From Rathayibacter sp. VKM Ac-2760 (GTDB lineage Bacteria; Actinomycetota; Actinomycetes; Actinomycetales; Microbacteriaceae), in the NCBI RefSeq assembly GCF_009834185.1, contig NZ_CP047173.1, positions 3,534,001-3,598,000 of the forward strand: a DNA stretch of 64,000 nucleotides, in the 5' to 3' direction. The notes under the pieces were generated by a model that worked only from the letters and a program-made list of their open reading frames with translations, made no database searches and was not told the origin of the DNA. Position 1 is the first letter of the stretch. Every line of letters begins with the position of its first letter. Positions 51,367-59,250 of the stretch are shown in pieces. A program made the translations under genes and the position numbers.

Positions 51367-51780
51367 ATGCGCACCTCACCGAACCGACTGCTGGCCACGC
51401 TCTTCGGAGCGGTCTACGTCGTCGTCGGCCTGCTCGGCTTCGTCGTCACCGGCGGCGTCCAGTTCCTCGCCACCGAGGGCGGGCTGCTCCTCGGCATCTT
51501 CGAGGTCAACCCGCTGCACAACATCGCCCACCTCTTGATCGGCGGCGCACTTCTCATCGCCGGTCTCTCCACCGCCTCGGCGGCCAAGACGGTCAACACG
51601 ACCGTCGGAGCGGTCTACCTCGCCCTCGGCGTCGTCGGCTTCTTCCTGGTGAACACCGCGCTCAACGTGCTCGCGCTGAACACGGCCGACCACTTCCTGC
51701 ACCTCGCCAGCGCGCTCGTCCTCCTCGGAGTCGGGCTCACCGCCGAGAAGCGCACCCGGCCGCGCACCGCGACCGCCTGA
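51367..51780 (+). CDS. DUF4383 membrane protein
   Basis: A 137-residue protein with four predicted membrane helices and the DUF4383 core NPLHNIAHLLIGGALL and NTADHFLHLASALVL, including conserved histidines. The function is unknown. The ATG is preceded by GGAGGGAGAAGAGGG. It diverges from the lipoprotein gene across 226 bp that show no other feature. Confidence 0.87.
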   Translation: MRTSPNRLLATLFGAVYVVVGLLGFVVTGGVQFLATEGGLLLGIFEVNPLHNIAHLLIGGALLIAGLSTASAAKTVNTTVGAVYLALGVVGFFLVNTALNVLALNTADHFLHLASALVLLGVGLTAEKRTRPRTATA

Positions 51781-51857
51781 CCCGGAGCGGACTCGTCCGC
51801 TCCCCCTCAACTCCGTCCGCCGTGGGCCCGCCGTTTTCCGCGGCGGACGGACCGAAC

Positions 51858-51896
51858 GGCCCCGGACGACACGATGCGGTGTGTCGATCCGGGGCC
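51858..51896 (+). terminator. Terminator after the DUF4383 gene
   Basis: GGCCCCGGA-CGACAC pairs with GTGTCG-TCCGGGGCC with one bulged A, followed by a pyrimidine-rich tract. Confidence 0.7.
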
Positions 51897-51970
51897 TCTT
51901 CTCGTCCTTCTCGACTCGTCGTCCTCGACATTTCTCGTCACGGCAGCCCGCAGCCTGATCGGAGACCACG

Positions 51971-52462
51971 ATGAGCACCGTCGCCCGCGGCAACGCCGCC
52001 TTCGCCGGCCTGGGGGCCGGCCTCGTGCACCTCTCCCTCGCCGCCGGTCAGCTCGACGCGGCGACCCTGCCGATCGCCGCCCTCGGCGTCGCGGAGCTGC
52101 TCTGGGGCGTGCTCGTCCTCGCCCGCGGCCGGATCGTCGTCCCGCGGATCGCGCTCGCGGTGACCGGGGCGACCGTCGCCGGCTTCGTCCTCGCGATCGC
52201 CGCCGGACTGCTGCGCGATCCGCTGCCCGCCCTCGCGGCCGGCGCCCTGCAGCTGGTCGCGGCCGGCGTCGTCGCGGCGACGCTCCGCTCGCGCACCGCC
52301 GCCGAGCGGCCCGTCTCGGCTCCGCGTGCGGTGCTCGGCCTCTTCGCCGGGGCACTGCTCGTCTCGGCCCTCGCCACCCCGGCGCTCTCCGCCTCGTCCG
52401 AGGGCACCGGCGACATGGGCGGCATGATGACCACCTCCGTCACCGGCGGTCACGGGCACTGA
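51971..52462 (+). CDS. Small membrane protein with a Met/His-rich C-terminus
   Basis: A 163-residue protein with four predicted membrane helices and no family I recognise. The last 20 residues are rich in Met, Gly and His (GDMGGMM, then GGHGH), a pattern often seen where Cu or other soft metals are bound. A GGAG site precedes the ATG. It lies just upstream of the iron-box-controlled heme oxygenase homologue, but the 75-bp gap contains that gene's own promoter. Confidence 0.65.
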   Translation: MSTVARGNAAFAGLGAGLVHLSLAAGQLDAATLPIAALGVAELLWGVLVLARGRIVVPRIALAVTGATVAGFVLAIAAGLLRDPLPALAAGALQLVAAGVVAATLRSRTAAERPVSAPRAVLGLFAGALLVSALATPALSASSEGTGDMGGMMTTSVTGGHGH

Positions 52463-52499
52463 TCGCCCTCCCCCCTGGTGGCGATCGCCGCACTCCGGC

Positions 52500-52518
52500 T
52501 AAGGTAAGGCCAACCTAA
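52500..52518. promoter_or_regulatory. DtxR/IdeR-type iron box
   Basis: TAAGGTAAGGCCAACCTAA matches the DtxR consensus TTAGGTTAGGCTAACCTAA at 16 of 19 positions. Its first six bases also serve as a TANNNT -10 box, so Fe-loaded repressor would shut the promoter. Confidence 0.85.
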
Positions 52519-52537
52519 GAAACGCAGGGGGGTCATC

Positions 52538-53200
52538 GTGCCGGAGCACCGCATCTCGAACGTCATCCCGTTCTCCGAGGCCCTTCGCACGCGGATGGGC
52601 GCGGCGGGCGGCGACGACGAGGTCTCGGCGTTCATGACCGCGCTGATGACCGGCTCCGGCAGCCGCGACGACTACGTCGCGATGATCTCGCAGCACTACT
52701 TCGTCTACGAGGCGCTCGAGGCCGTGGCCGACGCGATGGCGGGCGACCCGGTCGCCGCGCCCTTCATCTCGCCCAAGCTCACCCGACTCCCGGCCATCGC
52801 GGAGGACCTGCGCTTCCTGGTCGGCGAGGACTGGCGCTCGCGCATCGCCCCGCTGCCCTCGACGGCGGCGTACGTCGAGCGCATCCGCACGGTCGCCAGC
52901 GGCTGGAGCGGCGGCTTCGTCGCGCACCACTACACGCGCTACCTCGGCGACCTGTCCGGCTGCGCGATCGTGCGCACCCTGCTGCAGCGGCGCTTCGGCT
53001 TCGAGACGAACGGCGTCGGCTTCTACCTCTACGGCGAGATCGCGACTCCGTCCGCCTTCCGTGCCGTCTACCGCGAGCAACTCGACGCGGCGGGCTGGGA
53101 CGACGACGAGCGCGACCGGGTCATCGCCGAGGTGGCGGAGGCATACCGGCTCACGACCGAGCTCTTCCGCGACCTCGCCCGCTCCCGCGCCGCGGCCTGA
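52538..53200 (+). CDS. Heme oxygenase-family protein (HmuO-like) without the axial His
   Basis: A 220-residue protein aligning along its whole length with biliverdin-producing heme oxygenases: FVYEALE at 56-62, VAHHYTRYLGDLSG at 128-141 and GFYLYGEIA near 161-169. The helix 1 residue that ligates heme iron in HmuO (the His of AQAHEKAE) is Gly24 here, in an ungapped segment. The distal GDLSGGQ is GDLSGCA. Heme breakdown is therefore uncertain, and a heme carrier or altered enzyme is possible. An iron box overlaps its promoter, so it is expressed under iron limitation. GTG start 5 nt after AGGGGGG. Confidence 0.85.
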   Translation: MPEHRISNVIPFSEALRTRMGAAGGDDEVSAFMTALMTGSGSRDDYVAMISQHYFVYEALEAVADAMAGDPVAAPFISPKLTRLPAIAEDLRFLVGEDWRSRIAPLPSTAAYVERIRTVASGWSGGFVAHHYTRYLGDLSGCAIVRTLLQRRFGFETNGVGFYLYGEIATPSAFRAVYREQLDAAGWDDDERDRVIAEVAEAYRLTTELFRDLARSRAAA

Positions 53201-53209
53201 CCGATCGCC

Positions 53210-53226
53210 GGACGGATCGACCGTCC
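53210..53226. terminator. Small hairpin at the heme oxygenase / helicase convergent ends
   Basis: GGACGG and CCGTCC pair around a 5-nt loop, 10 bp after the heme oxygenase stop. Confidence 0.5.
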
Positions 53227-53244
53227 ACTGGGGCGGTGGTCGGC

Positions 53245-54552
53245 TCAGGAGGTGGCGGGCTCCGGCTCGGCGACGGCGGCCGGCTCGGCCCGGCGCTCGG
53301 ACATGAAGCGCAGCACGTCCTTGTCGACGATGATGTCGCTCGGGCGGAGCGGCCGCGTGAGGTAGAGCCCCTCCAGGCTGGTGATCCGGCTGAGGGCGAC
53401 GTAGGTCTGCCCGGGGGCGAACGCCCGCGATCCGAGGTCGACCACGGCGGCGTCGTAGGTCTTGCCCTGCGACTTGTGGATCGTGACCGCCCAGGCCAGG
53501 CGCAGCGGGAACTGGGCGAACTCGGCGACGATCTCGCGGGTCAGCTTCTTGGTCGCGGCGGAGTAGGAGTAGCGGTAGCGCTCCCAGGTGGCGGGCTCGA
53601 CCTCGTGCACCTCGCCGTCCACCTCGACCCAGACCGTGCCGGCGACCTTCGTCACCCGGCCGATGGTGCCGTTCACCCAGCGCTGCTCGGCGTCGTTCCG
53701 GAGGAACATCACGTGCGCGCCGATCTTCAGCTCGAGGTTCTGGTCGGCCGGGTAGGCGCGGCCGCCGAAGTCGCCGCTGATCTCGGCCGAGGCCGTCTTG
53801 ACCGGGCCCTTCAGCCGGGCGAGCGCGGTCTGGTTGATGCGGTTCACGGTGTCGTTGCGGGTCGCGAGGGTGATGGCGTCGTTCTCCGGCGAGGTGCGCG
53901 CACCGGCGGCGTTGAGGACGTCGGCGATCTCCTTCGTCACCATGCCGAACCGGACCGCGTTGAGCATCCACTTGAAGCGCTCGTCGCTCTGCCGGTGGAT
54001 CCGGCCGAGCTCGATGATCCGCAGCGGCGCCTCCTGCCAGACCAGAGCGTCGAAGAACCAGAGCGAGCGGTAGCGGTCGGCGAAGTAGGCGCGCTCCTCC
54101 GGGTCGCCCGGGACGGGGGCGAGCTGGAACGGGTCGCCGAAGAGAACGACCTGGACGCCGCCGAACGGCTCGGAGCGGCGCTGCCGGGCCTGGCGGAGAC
54201 TGCGGTCGATGCCGTCGAGCAGGTCGGCGTTGACCATGGAGATCTCGTCGATGACGAGGGTGTCGATGGTGTTGAGGAGCTTGCGCAGCTCGGGCGGCTG
54301 ATCGAGGTCGGAGTCGGCGATCACGCCGATCGGCAGCCGGAACAGCGAGTGGATCGTCTGGCCGCCGACGTTCAGCGCGGCCACCCCGGTCGGCGCGCAG
54401 ATGACGATCTGCTTGTCGGTGTTCCAGCTCAGGTGGTTGAGCAGGGTCGACTTGCCGGTGCCGGCGCGGCCCGTGACGAAGAGGTGCTCGCGGGTGTTCT
54501 CGATGAGGTCGAACACCCGCTGCTGCTCGTCGGAGAGGGTCGGCTGGGTCAC
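53245..54552 (-). CDS. PIF1/RecD2-like DNA helicase
   Basis: A 435-residue superfamily 1B helicase. Walker A is VTGRAGTGKSTLL (residues 26-38), Walker B LVIDEISMV, motif III FGDPFQLAPVPG, and the C-terminal part has WAVTIHKSQGKTYD and YVALSR. This is the compact bacterial PIF1-like form, probably 5'-to-3' and acting on replication or repair structures. The C-terminus is Ala/Glu/Pro-rich. GTG start with a TACAGT box 6 nt upstream. Huge antisense frames overlap it and are rejected. Confidence 0.92.
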   Translation of the reverse strand: MTQPTLSDEQQRVFDLIENTREHLFVTGRAGTGKSTLLNHLSWNTDKQIVICAPTGVAALNVGGQTIHSLFRLPIGVIADSDLDQPPELRKLLNTIDTLVIDEISMVNADLLDGIDRSLRQARQRRSEPFGGVQVVLFGDPFQLAPVPGDPEERAYFADRYRSLWFFDALVWQEAPLRIIELGRIHRQSDERFKWMLNAVRFGMVTKEIADVLNAAGARTSPENDAITLATRNDTVNRINQTALARLKGPVKTASAEISGDFGGRAYPADQNLELKIGAHVMFLRNDAEQRWVNGTIGRVTKVAGTVWVEVDGEVHEVEPATWERYRYSYSAATKKLTREIVAEFAQFPLRLAWAVTIHKSQGKTYDAAVVDLGSRAFAPGQTYVALSRITSLEGLYLTRPLRPSDIIVDKDVLRFMSERRAEPAAVAEPEPATS

Positions 54553-54558
54553 CGCTCC

Positions 54559-54564
54559 ACTGTA
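54559..54564 (-). promoter_or_regulatory. -10 box of the PIF1-like helicase gene (leaderless)
   Basis: TACAGT on the minus strand, 6 nt before the GTG at 54552. Confidence 0.5.
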
Positions 54565-54645
54565 CCCAGGGGATCCGGCCGACCCTCGTCCCGGCCCGGC
54601 ACCGACGTGATCGGCACCGACCTTCTCGACGCTGACGTGATGGGC

Positions 54646-55467
54646 TCAGACGTCGCGGACGCGGGTGACCAGCAGCGCCGGGACCCAGACGGCGACGACC
54701 CAGCCGAGGGCGGCCAGGACGGACCCGATGTCGCTGATCGCGCCCGCCCCCGGCAGTTCCGCGAGCGAGACGCCGATGTTCGAGAGCAGGAAGCGGCTCG
54801 CGTCGACGATCCAGTCCGCGTGGATCAGACCACCCGCGATCGACGTGATGATCGGCAGCACAAACAGCAGGCCGACGGAGACGCCGATCGCCGCGGCCGT
54901 GCTGCGCAGCAGCGCCCCGAGCCCGACCGACACCGCGCCGACGACGGCGAGGTAGAAGGCGCCGCCGAGGATGCTCGCCAGCAGCCCGTCGGTGAGCGGT
55001 GGCACCGTCACGCCCTTGCCGGCGAGGAGAGGCGCGATGATCGCGAGCGAACCCGAGCAGGTGACGAGGCCCACCACGAAGGACGCGGCCGCGACCACGA
55101 CGCCGCGCCCGACGAGCGAGGGCAGGCGGCGCGGCACGGCGGTGTAGGTGGAGCGGATCATCCCCGTCGAGTACTCGCCGCCGACCGACAGTGCGCCGAG
55201 GACGGCGATCACCAGCCCGACGAACTGGAGGTGCACGGTCGTTCCACCGGCCACGAGTGCGGCGGCCGACGTCCCCTCCTCGAGCGTGGCGGCGCTGCCG
55301 ATCGCGAGTGCGAGCGCGAGTGCGAGGAGCACGGAGATCGCGATCGACCACCAGGTGGAGCGGACCGTGACGAGCTTGAGCAGCTCGGAGTGGAGGACGC
55401 CGTCGAGCCGGAGGCGGGCCCCGGTGGCGGAGGGCCGGCTGGCGGAGGCGCGGGCGGTCGTGGTCAT
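54646..55467 (-). CDS. ABC-2-type exporter permease
   Basis: A 273-residue membrane protein with six predicted helices, of the ABC-2 family: SELLKLVTVRSTWWSI at the start, GGEYSTGMIRSTYTAVPRR after helix 2. It is the partner of the ATPase gene, which overlaps it by ATGA. The exported substrate is unknown. No dedicated regulator or two-component pair is adjacent. Confidence 0.9.
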   Translation of the reverse strand: MTTTARASASRPSATGARLRLDGVLHSELLKLVTVRSTWWSIAISVLLALALALAIGSAATLEEGTSAAALVAGGTTVHLQFVGLVIAVLGALSVGGEYSTGMIRSTYTAVPRRLPSLVGRGVVVAAASFVVGLVTCSGSLAIIAPLLAGKGVTVPPLTDGLLASILGGAFYLAVVGAVSVGLGALLRSTAAAIGVSVGLLFVLPIITSIAGGLIHADWIVDASRFLLSNIGVSLAELPGAGAISDIGSVLAALGWVVAVWVPALLVTRVRDV

Positions 55468-56387
55468 CGGGTGGCTCCTTCGAGCGGCTGGGCGGCGGCG
55501 GAGTACTCGACCGCATCGGCGGTCATGGCGACGTAGGCCTCCTCGAGGGAGCGGGTGAGGCCGGTCAGCGCGTGCAGGACGACACCCGCCTCGTGGGCGA
55601 GCGCGCCGACGGCCGGCGCCTCGAGGCCCTCGACCTCGAGCCCGCCGCCGGCGGCGGCGACCGTGGCGCCGCGAGCGGCGAGGAGCTCGGCGAGTCGCGC
55701 CGCCTCCGGGCTCTCGACCCGCACGCGCGGGCGGGACTCGGCGAGGAAGTCGGCCAGGGGCGCATCGGCGAGGATCCGGCCACGGCCGAGGACGATGATG
55801 TGGTCGGCGGTCTGCGCCATCTCGCTCATCAGGTGCGAGGAGAGCAGGACGCAGCAGCCCTCCGCCGCCTTCGCGCGCACGAAGTCGCGGACCCAGCGGA
55901 CGCCCTCCGGGTCGAGGCCGTTGACCGGCTCGTCGAGCAGCAGCGTCCGCGGATCGCCGAGCAGAGCGGTCGCGATGCCCACCCGCTGGCCCATCCCCAG
56001 CGAGAAGCCGCCGACGCGCTTGCGCGCGACGCTGCCGAGACCGACCACCTCGATGACCTCCTCGACCCGCGAGCGCGGGATGCGGTGGGTCGCGGCGATC
56101 ACGCGCAGGTGGTCGCGGAGGGAGCGGCCGCGGTGCGTCGCCTTCGCATCGAGCAGGGCGCCGACCTCGGCGAGGGGGGCGGCGTGCTCGCGGTAGGGGC
56201 TGCCGTTCACCAGCACCGAGCCGGCGGACGGACGGTCCAGACCGACGATCATCCGCATCGTCGTCGATTTGCCGGCGCCGTTCGGGCCCAGGAAGCCCGT
56301 GACCCTCCCCGGCTCGACGGTGAAGTCGATCCCGTCGACGGCGGTCTTCGCGCCGTACCTCTTGGTCAGGCCTCGTGCCTCGATCAT
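55464..56387 (-). CDS. ABC exporter ATPase
   Basis: A 307-residue ABC ATPase of the drug/bacteriocin-export type. Walker A GPNGAGKST is near residue 34, the signature FSLGMGQRVGIA near 130, Walker B TLLLDEPVNGLDPEG, and the H-loop SSHLMSEM. About 80 C-terminal residues form an accessory domain. The ATG at 56387 has GAAGGGGAAC upstream. It is first in a two-gene operon with the permease. Confidence 0.93.
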   Translation of the reverse strand: MIEARGLTKRYGAKTAVDGIDFTVEPGRVTGFLGPNGAGKSTTMRMIVGLDRPSAGSVLVNGSPYREHAAPLAEVGALLDAKATHRGRSLRDHLRVIAATHRIPRSRVEEVIEVVGLGSVARKRVGGFSLGMGQRVGIATALLGDPRTLLLDEPVNGLDPEGVRWVRDFVRAKAAEGCCVLLSSHLMSEMAQTADHIIVLGRGRILADAPLADFLAESRPRVRVESPEAARLAELLAARGATVAAAGGGLEVEGLEAPAVGALAHEAGVVLHALTGLTRSLEEAYVAMTADAVEYSAAAQPLEGATR

Positions 56388-56530
56388 GCGTTCCCCTTCT
56401 CGCAGCGCACCGCCTCGGACCCGCAGGGAACGGGCGAGGACGGGCATCGGGGCACAGCCTAGGAACGGCCCGGCCGGCCCGCTCCGGGCTGGCGCGGGAC
56501 GTCCGCTGAGCCGGGGGCTGCCCCGGGCAC

Positions 56531-56583
56531 GGCGGGGTCGGCCCGAGCGGCGGGGTCGGCCGCGAGCGGCGGGGTCAGCCGCG
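56531..56583. repeat. Three tandem 18-19 bp copies at the CopD-CtaG gene end
   Basis: GCGGGGTCRGCC units recur at about 56532, 56550 and 56569. The last holds the TCA stop, and in the two downstream copies the same triplet is TCG. Confidence 0.7.
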
Positions 56584-58599
56584 CTTCTGCAGGGCGGCCA
56601 GGCGGTCGTTGTACGCGGAGAGCTCGGCCTCGCCGGTGCGGTCGGCCTGCCGGTCCAGCCGCTTGGAGTCGCGGGCGTCCGCCCGGCTCCACATCACCGC
56701 GACGATGATCGCGAGCGCGAGGGTGGGGATCTCGCCGATGCTCCAGGCGATGCCGCCGGCCGCCTGCTGGTCGGCGAGGGCGGAGGTGCCCCAGCCCATC
56801 GCGCCGTACCAGTCGGCGAGCAGGAGGCCCTCCCCCGTCATCAGCGCGAGGCCGAAGAAGGCGTGGAACGCCATCGTGCCCAGCAGCAGGAGCAGGCGCA
56901 TCGGGTACGGGACGCGGTGCACGCTCGGGTCGACCCCGATCAGGACGCTCACGAAGAGGTAGCCCGTGATCAGGAAGTGCACGATCATCCATTCGTGGCC
57001 GATGTGGTCGGTCGTCGCCCAGCGGAACAGCGGCGAGTAGTAGAAGCCCCAGAGCGAGCCGACGAACAGCAGCGCGGCGACGATCGGGTGCGAGATCGCG
57101 GTGGCGAAGCGCGAGTGCACGGCGAGGAGGACCCACTCGCGGCCTCCCCGGGAGCCGTCGGTGCGGCGGGCCGCGGCGCGCGCGATCAGCGTCACCGGCG
57201 CGGCCGGCACGAGCAGCACCGGCACCGCCATCGTCAGCACCATGTGCGCGAGCATGTGCGCGCTGAACAGGTACTTCTCGTAGGCGTTCACGCCGCCGTT
57301 CGTGATGTACGCGAGCAGCAGCATGCCGGCGATCCAGAGCACCGTGCGGTGCACGGGCCAGCGGTCGCCCCGGCGGTGCAGCCGCACCACGCCGGCGACG
57401 TAGAAGGCGATGCCGAAGCCGCAGACCAGGAGCCAGACCAGGTCGACGTTCCAGAGGGTGACGAAGGTGAGGGCGCTCGGGGCCGGCGGCAGCGGCTCGC
57501 CGGTGAGCAGCTCGGCCGGCGTGGGGTTCGCCAGCTCGGTCGCGACCACCTGGTCGACCGGCGTCGCGGTGCGCGCGAGCGCGGCGGCCACTCCGGAGGC
57601 GATGCCCATGAAGGCGACCTCGGCGGCGACGAGCCACCAGAAGCTGCGGCCGCCCGCGCCGCCGGCGGTGCGCATCCGGGCGATCAGGAAGCGGCGCTGC
57701 ACTAGGCCGAAGAGACCGAGCGCCGTCAGCGCCGCGACCTTGACCAGCACGAGGACGCCGTAGCCGGTGAGGAGGTTGCCGATCGTGGCCAGCCGCAGCT
57801 CGGCGCTGAGGTAGCCCGAGGCGGCGACCACGATGAAGCTGACGAGCGCGAGGCTCGAGTAGCGGCTGATCACGGGCAGCAGGCGCGCGCCGCCGAGCAG
57901 CGGGCGCAGCACGACGACGGTGATCAGGCCGCCGAGCCAGACCGCGGCGAAGACCAGGTGCAGGCCGAGGGCGGTGACCGCGGCGTCGTGGCCGCTCGCC
58001 CCGGCCGCGTGGCCCTGCTGCGCCATCGGGAGCAGCGTGAGCAGGGCGATCACCGTGACGAAGACGAGGGCGGTCTGGTTGCGCACCGCGAAGCAGAGCA
58101 CGGTGACGACGGCCGCGAGCAGGGTGGTGATCAGCCAGGCCTGGCCGACCGGGATGCTGCCGATGAAGTAGCTGAGCTTGGTGCCGAAGTCGCGGTCGAA
58201 GCTCAACGGGGTCTGGGTGACGTTGAGGAAGGTGAAGAAGCCGGTCAGCGCGGAGGCGGCGGCGAGGAAGGCGGCACTCGCGGCGGCGACGTCGAGGGCG
58301 ATCGTGTATTCGGTGCGCTGCTCGGTGCGCTGCTCGGCACCGGCGGGGGCGCCCTTGCGGGCCGCGACGGTGCGGGGGCTCAGGGCGAAGAGCGTGAGGA
58401 CGAGGGCGCCGATCATGCCGGCGGCGCCGAGGTTGACCGCGAGCTTGGCGACGGGCAGGCCGAAGCGGACGACGGGACCGGGGTCGTTCAGGAGCGGCGC
58501 GGCCGAACCGCCGCCGAACGCGAGCGCCGCCAGGAGCGCGACGAGCGAGGCGACCACGAGCAGGAGCGCCGGGCCCGCGATCCGGACGGTTCGATTCAC
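56575..58599 (-). CDS. CopD - CtaG fusion membrane protein (copper / cytochrome oxidase assembly)
   Basis: A 674-residue protein with about 16 predicted helices. Residues of about 130-340 are a CopD domain (HLVFAAVWLGGL and the helices after it), linked to copper uptake. Residues of about 380-640 are a CtaG-like caa3 oxidase assembly domain (WPVHRTVLWIAGMLLL, SAHMLAHMVLTMAVPVLL, WGFYYSPLF, HEWMIVHFLITGYLF) with conserved His and Met. The joined form is common in Actinobacteria and suggests copper delivery to cytochrome oxidase. GTG start with TAGGCT 6 nt upstream. Confidence 0.9.
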   Translation of the reverse strand: MNRTVRIAGPALLLVVASLVALLAALAFGGGSAAPLLNDPGPVVRFGLPVAKLAVNLGAAGMIGALVLTLFALSPRTVAARKGAPAGAEQRTEQRTEYTIALDVAAASAAFLAAASALTGFFTFLNVTQTPLSFDRDFGTKLSYFIGSIPVGQAWLITTLLAAVVTVLCFAVRNQTALVFVTVIALLTLLPMAQQGHAAGASGHDAAVTALGLHLVFAAVWLGGLITVVVLRPLLGGARLLPVISRYSSLALVSFIVVAASGYLSAELRLATIGNLLTGYGVLVLVKVAALTALGLFGLVQRRFLIARMRTAGGAGGRSFWWLVAAEVAFMGIASGVAAALARTATPVDQVVATELANPTPAELLTGEPLPPAPSALTFVTLWNVDLVWLLVCGFGIAFYVAGVVRLHRRGDRWPVHRTVLWIAGMLLLAYITNGGVNAYEKYLFSAHMLAHMVLTMAVPVLLVPAAPVTLIARAAARRTDGSRGGREWVLLAVHSRFATAISHPIVAALLFVGSLWGFYYSPLFRWATTDHIGHEWMIVHFLITGYLFVSVLIGVDPSVHRVPYPMRLLLLLGTMAFHAFFGLALMTGEGLLLADWYGAMGWGTSALADQQAAGGIAWSIGEIPTLALAIIVAVMWSRADARDSKRLDRQADRTGEAELSAYNDRLAALQKRG

Positions 58600-58605
58600 T
58601 CCGTC

Positions 58606-58611
58606 AGCCTA
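58606..58611 (-). promoter_or_regulatory. -10 box of the copD-ctaG gene (leaderless)
   Basis: TAGGCT on the minus strand, 6 nt before the GTG at 58599. Confidence 0.55.
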
Positions 58612-58635
58612 CGTTCTCGCGGCTGGGGGGCGGCC

Positions 58636-58677
58636 CGACGACGAAGACCCCGGCGGATCGCCGGGGTCTCGTCGTCG
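58636..58677 (-). terminator. Strong terminator after the HU gene
   Basis: 20-nt arm 58636-58655 pairs with 58659-58677 with one bulged base and a 3-nt loop (CGACGACG.AGACCCCGGCG). Confidence 0.85.
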
Positions 58678-58691
58678 TGCAGGGGCCGTGA

Positions 58692-58979
58692 CTACTTGGC
58701 AGCGGCCTTGAGCTTGGTGCCGGCCGAGACCTTGACCGAGTGGCCGGCCGCGATCTGGATGGTCTCACCGGTCTGCGGGTTGCGTCCGGTGCGCGCGGCG
58801 CGCGACGTGCGCTCGACGGCGATCCAGCCGGGGATGGTGACCTTCACGTCGTTGGAGACGGAGTCGGCCAGGGTGGAGAAGAGCGAGTCGAGGACGCCGT
58901 TGACGGCGGCCTGGCTCTGGCCGGAGTCCGCGGCGATCTTCGCGACGAGCTCGGTGCGGTTGAGCGACTTGTCAGCCAT
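58692..58979 (-). CDS. hup: HU-family nucleoid protein
   Basis: A 95-residue HU protein that bends and compacts DNA. NRTELVAKIAADSGQSQAAV forms helices 1-2. The arm reads RTGRNPQTGETIQIAAGHSV, with the intercalating Pro in RNPQTGE. It lacks the long Lys/Ala tail of mycobacterial HupB. The ATG at 58979 follows GAGGA by 7 nt. A -35-like TTGACG lies upstream on its strand, near 59066-59071. Confidence 0.95.
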   Translation of the reverse strand: MADKSLNRTELVAKIAADSGQSQAAVNGVLDSLFSTLADSVSNDVKVTIPGWIAVERTSRAARTGRNPQTGETIQIAAGHSVKVSAGTKLKAAAK

Positions 58980-59104
58980 TGGAGTGTCCTCCCAGGACGT
59001 TCGCGCTGTTGAGAACAGCTGGTGGTTGTGTGTCGTCCATCGGCCGGGGACGGACCCCGTCAACCGGTCGGACCGTCCGTAACCTACCAGCACGATCCCG
59101 GATC

Positions 59105-59123
59105 GGTCGCGATTCGCGCGACC
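59105..59123. other. Inverted repeat in the HU / GH13 divergent region
   Basis: GGTCGCG and CGCGACC around a 5-nt centre. The 271-bp region otherwise holds only the two promoters. Confidence 0.3.
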
Positions 59124-59199
59124 AGAACCCCGGAATCACGCCGATCCGGGCCCCGCGGAGCCCTCCGGGCGGCTGGGAGCCGATGTCAGCGCCCGTCGC

Positions 59200-59205
59200 T
59201 ACACT
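59200..59205 (+). promoter_or_regulatory. Possible -10 box of the GH13 gene
   Basis: TACACT, 45 nt before the ATG at 59251. This predicts a leader of about 40 nt with a GGGAGAGG ribosome site. Confidence 0.4.
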
Positions 59206-59250
59206 CGCCGACGGCGCGCGCCCGAGCACGCCGGGAGAGGCGGCCCAGCG

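Noticed and set aside
52499..55516. 1005-codon minus-strand open frame
   Set aside because: Covers the PIF1-like helicase and the ABC permease in the wrong frame and is Arg/Pro-rich throughout.
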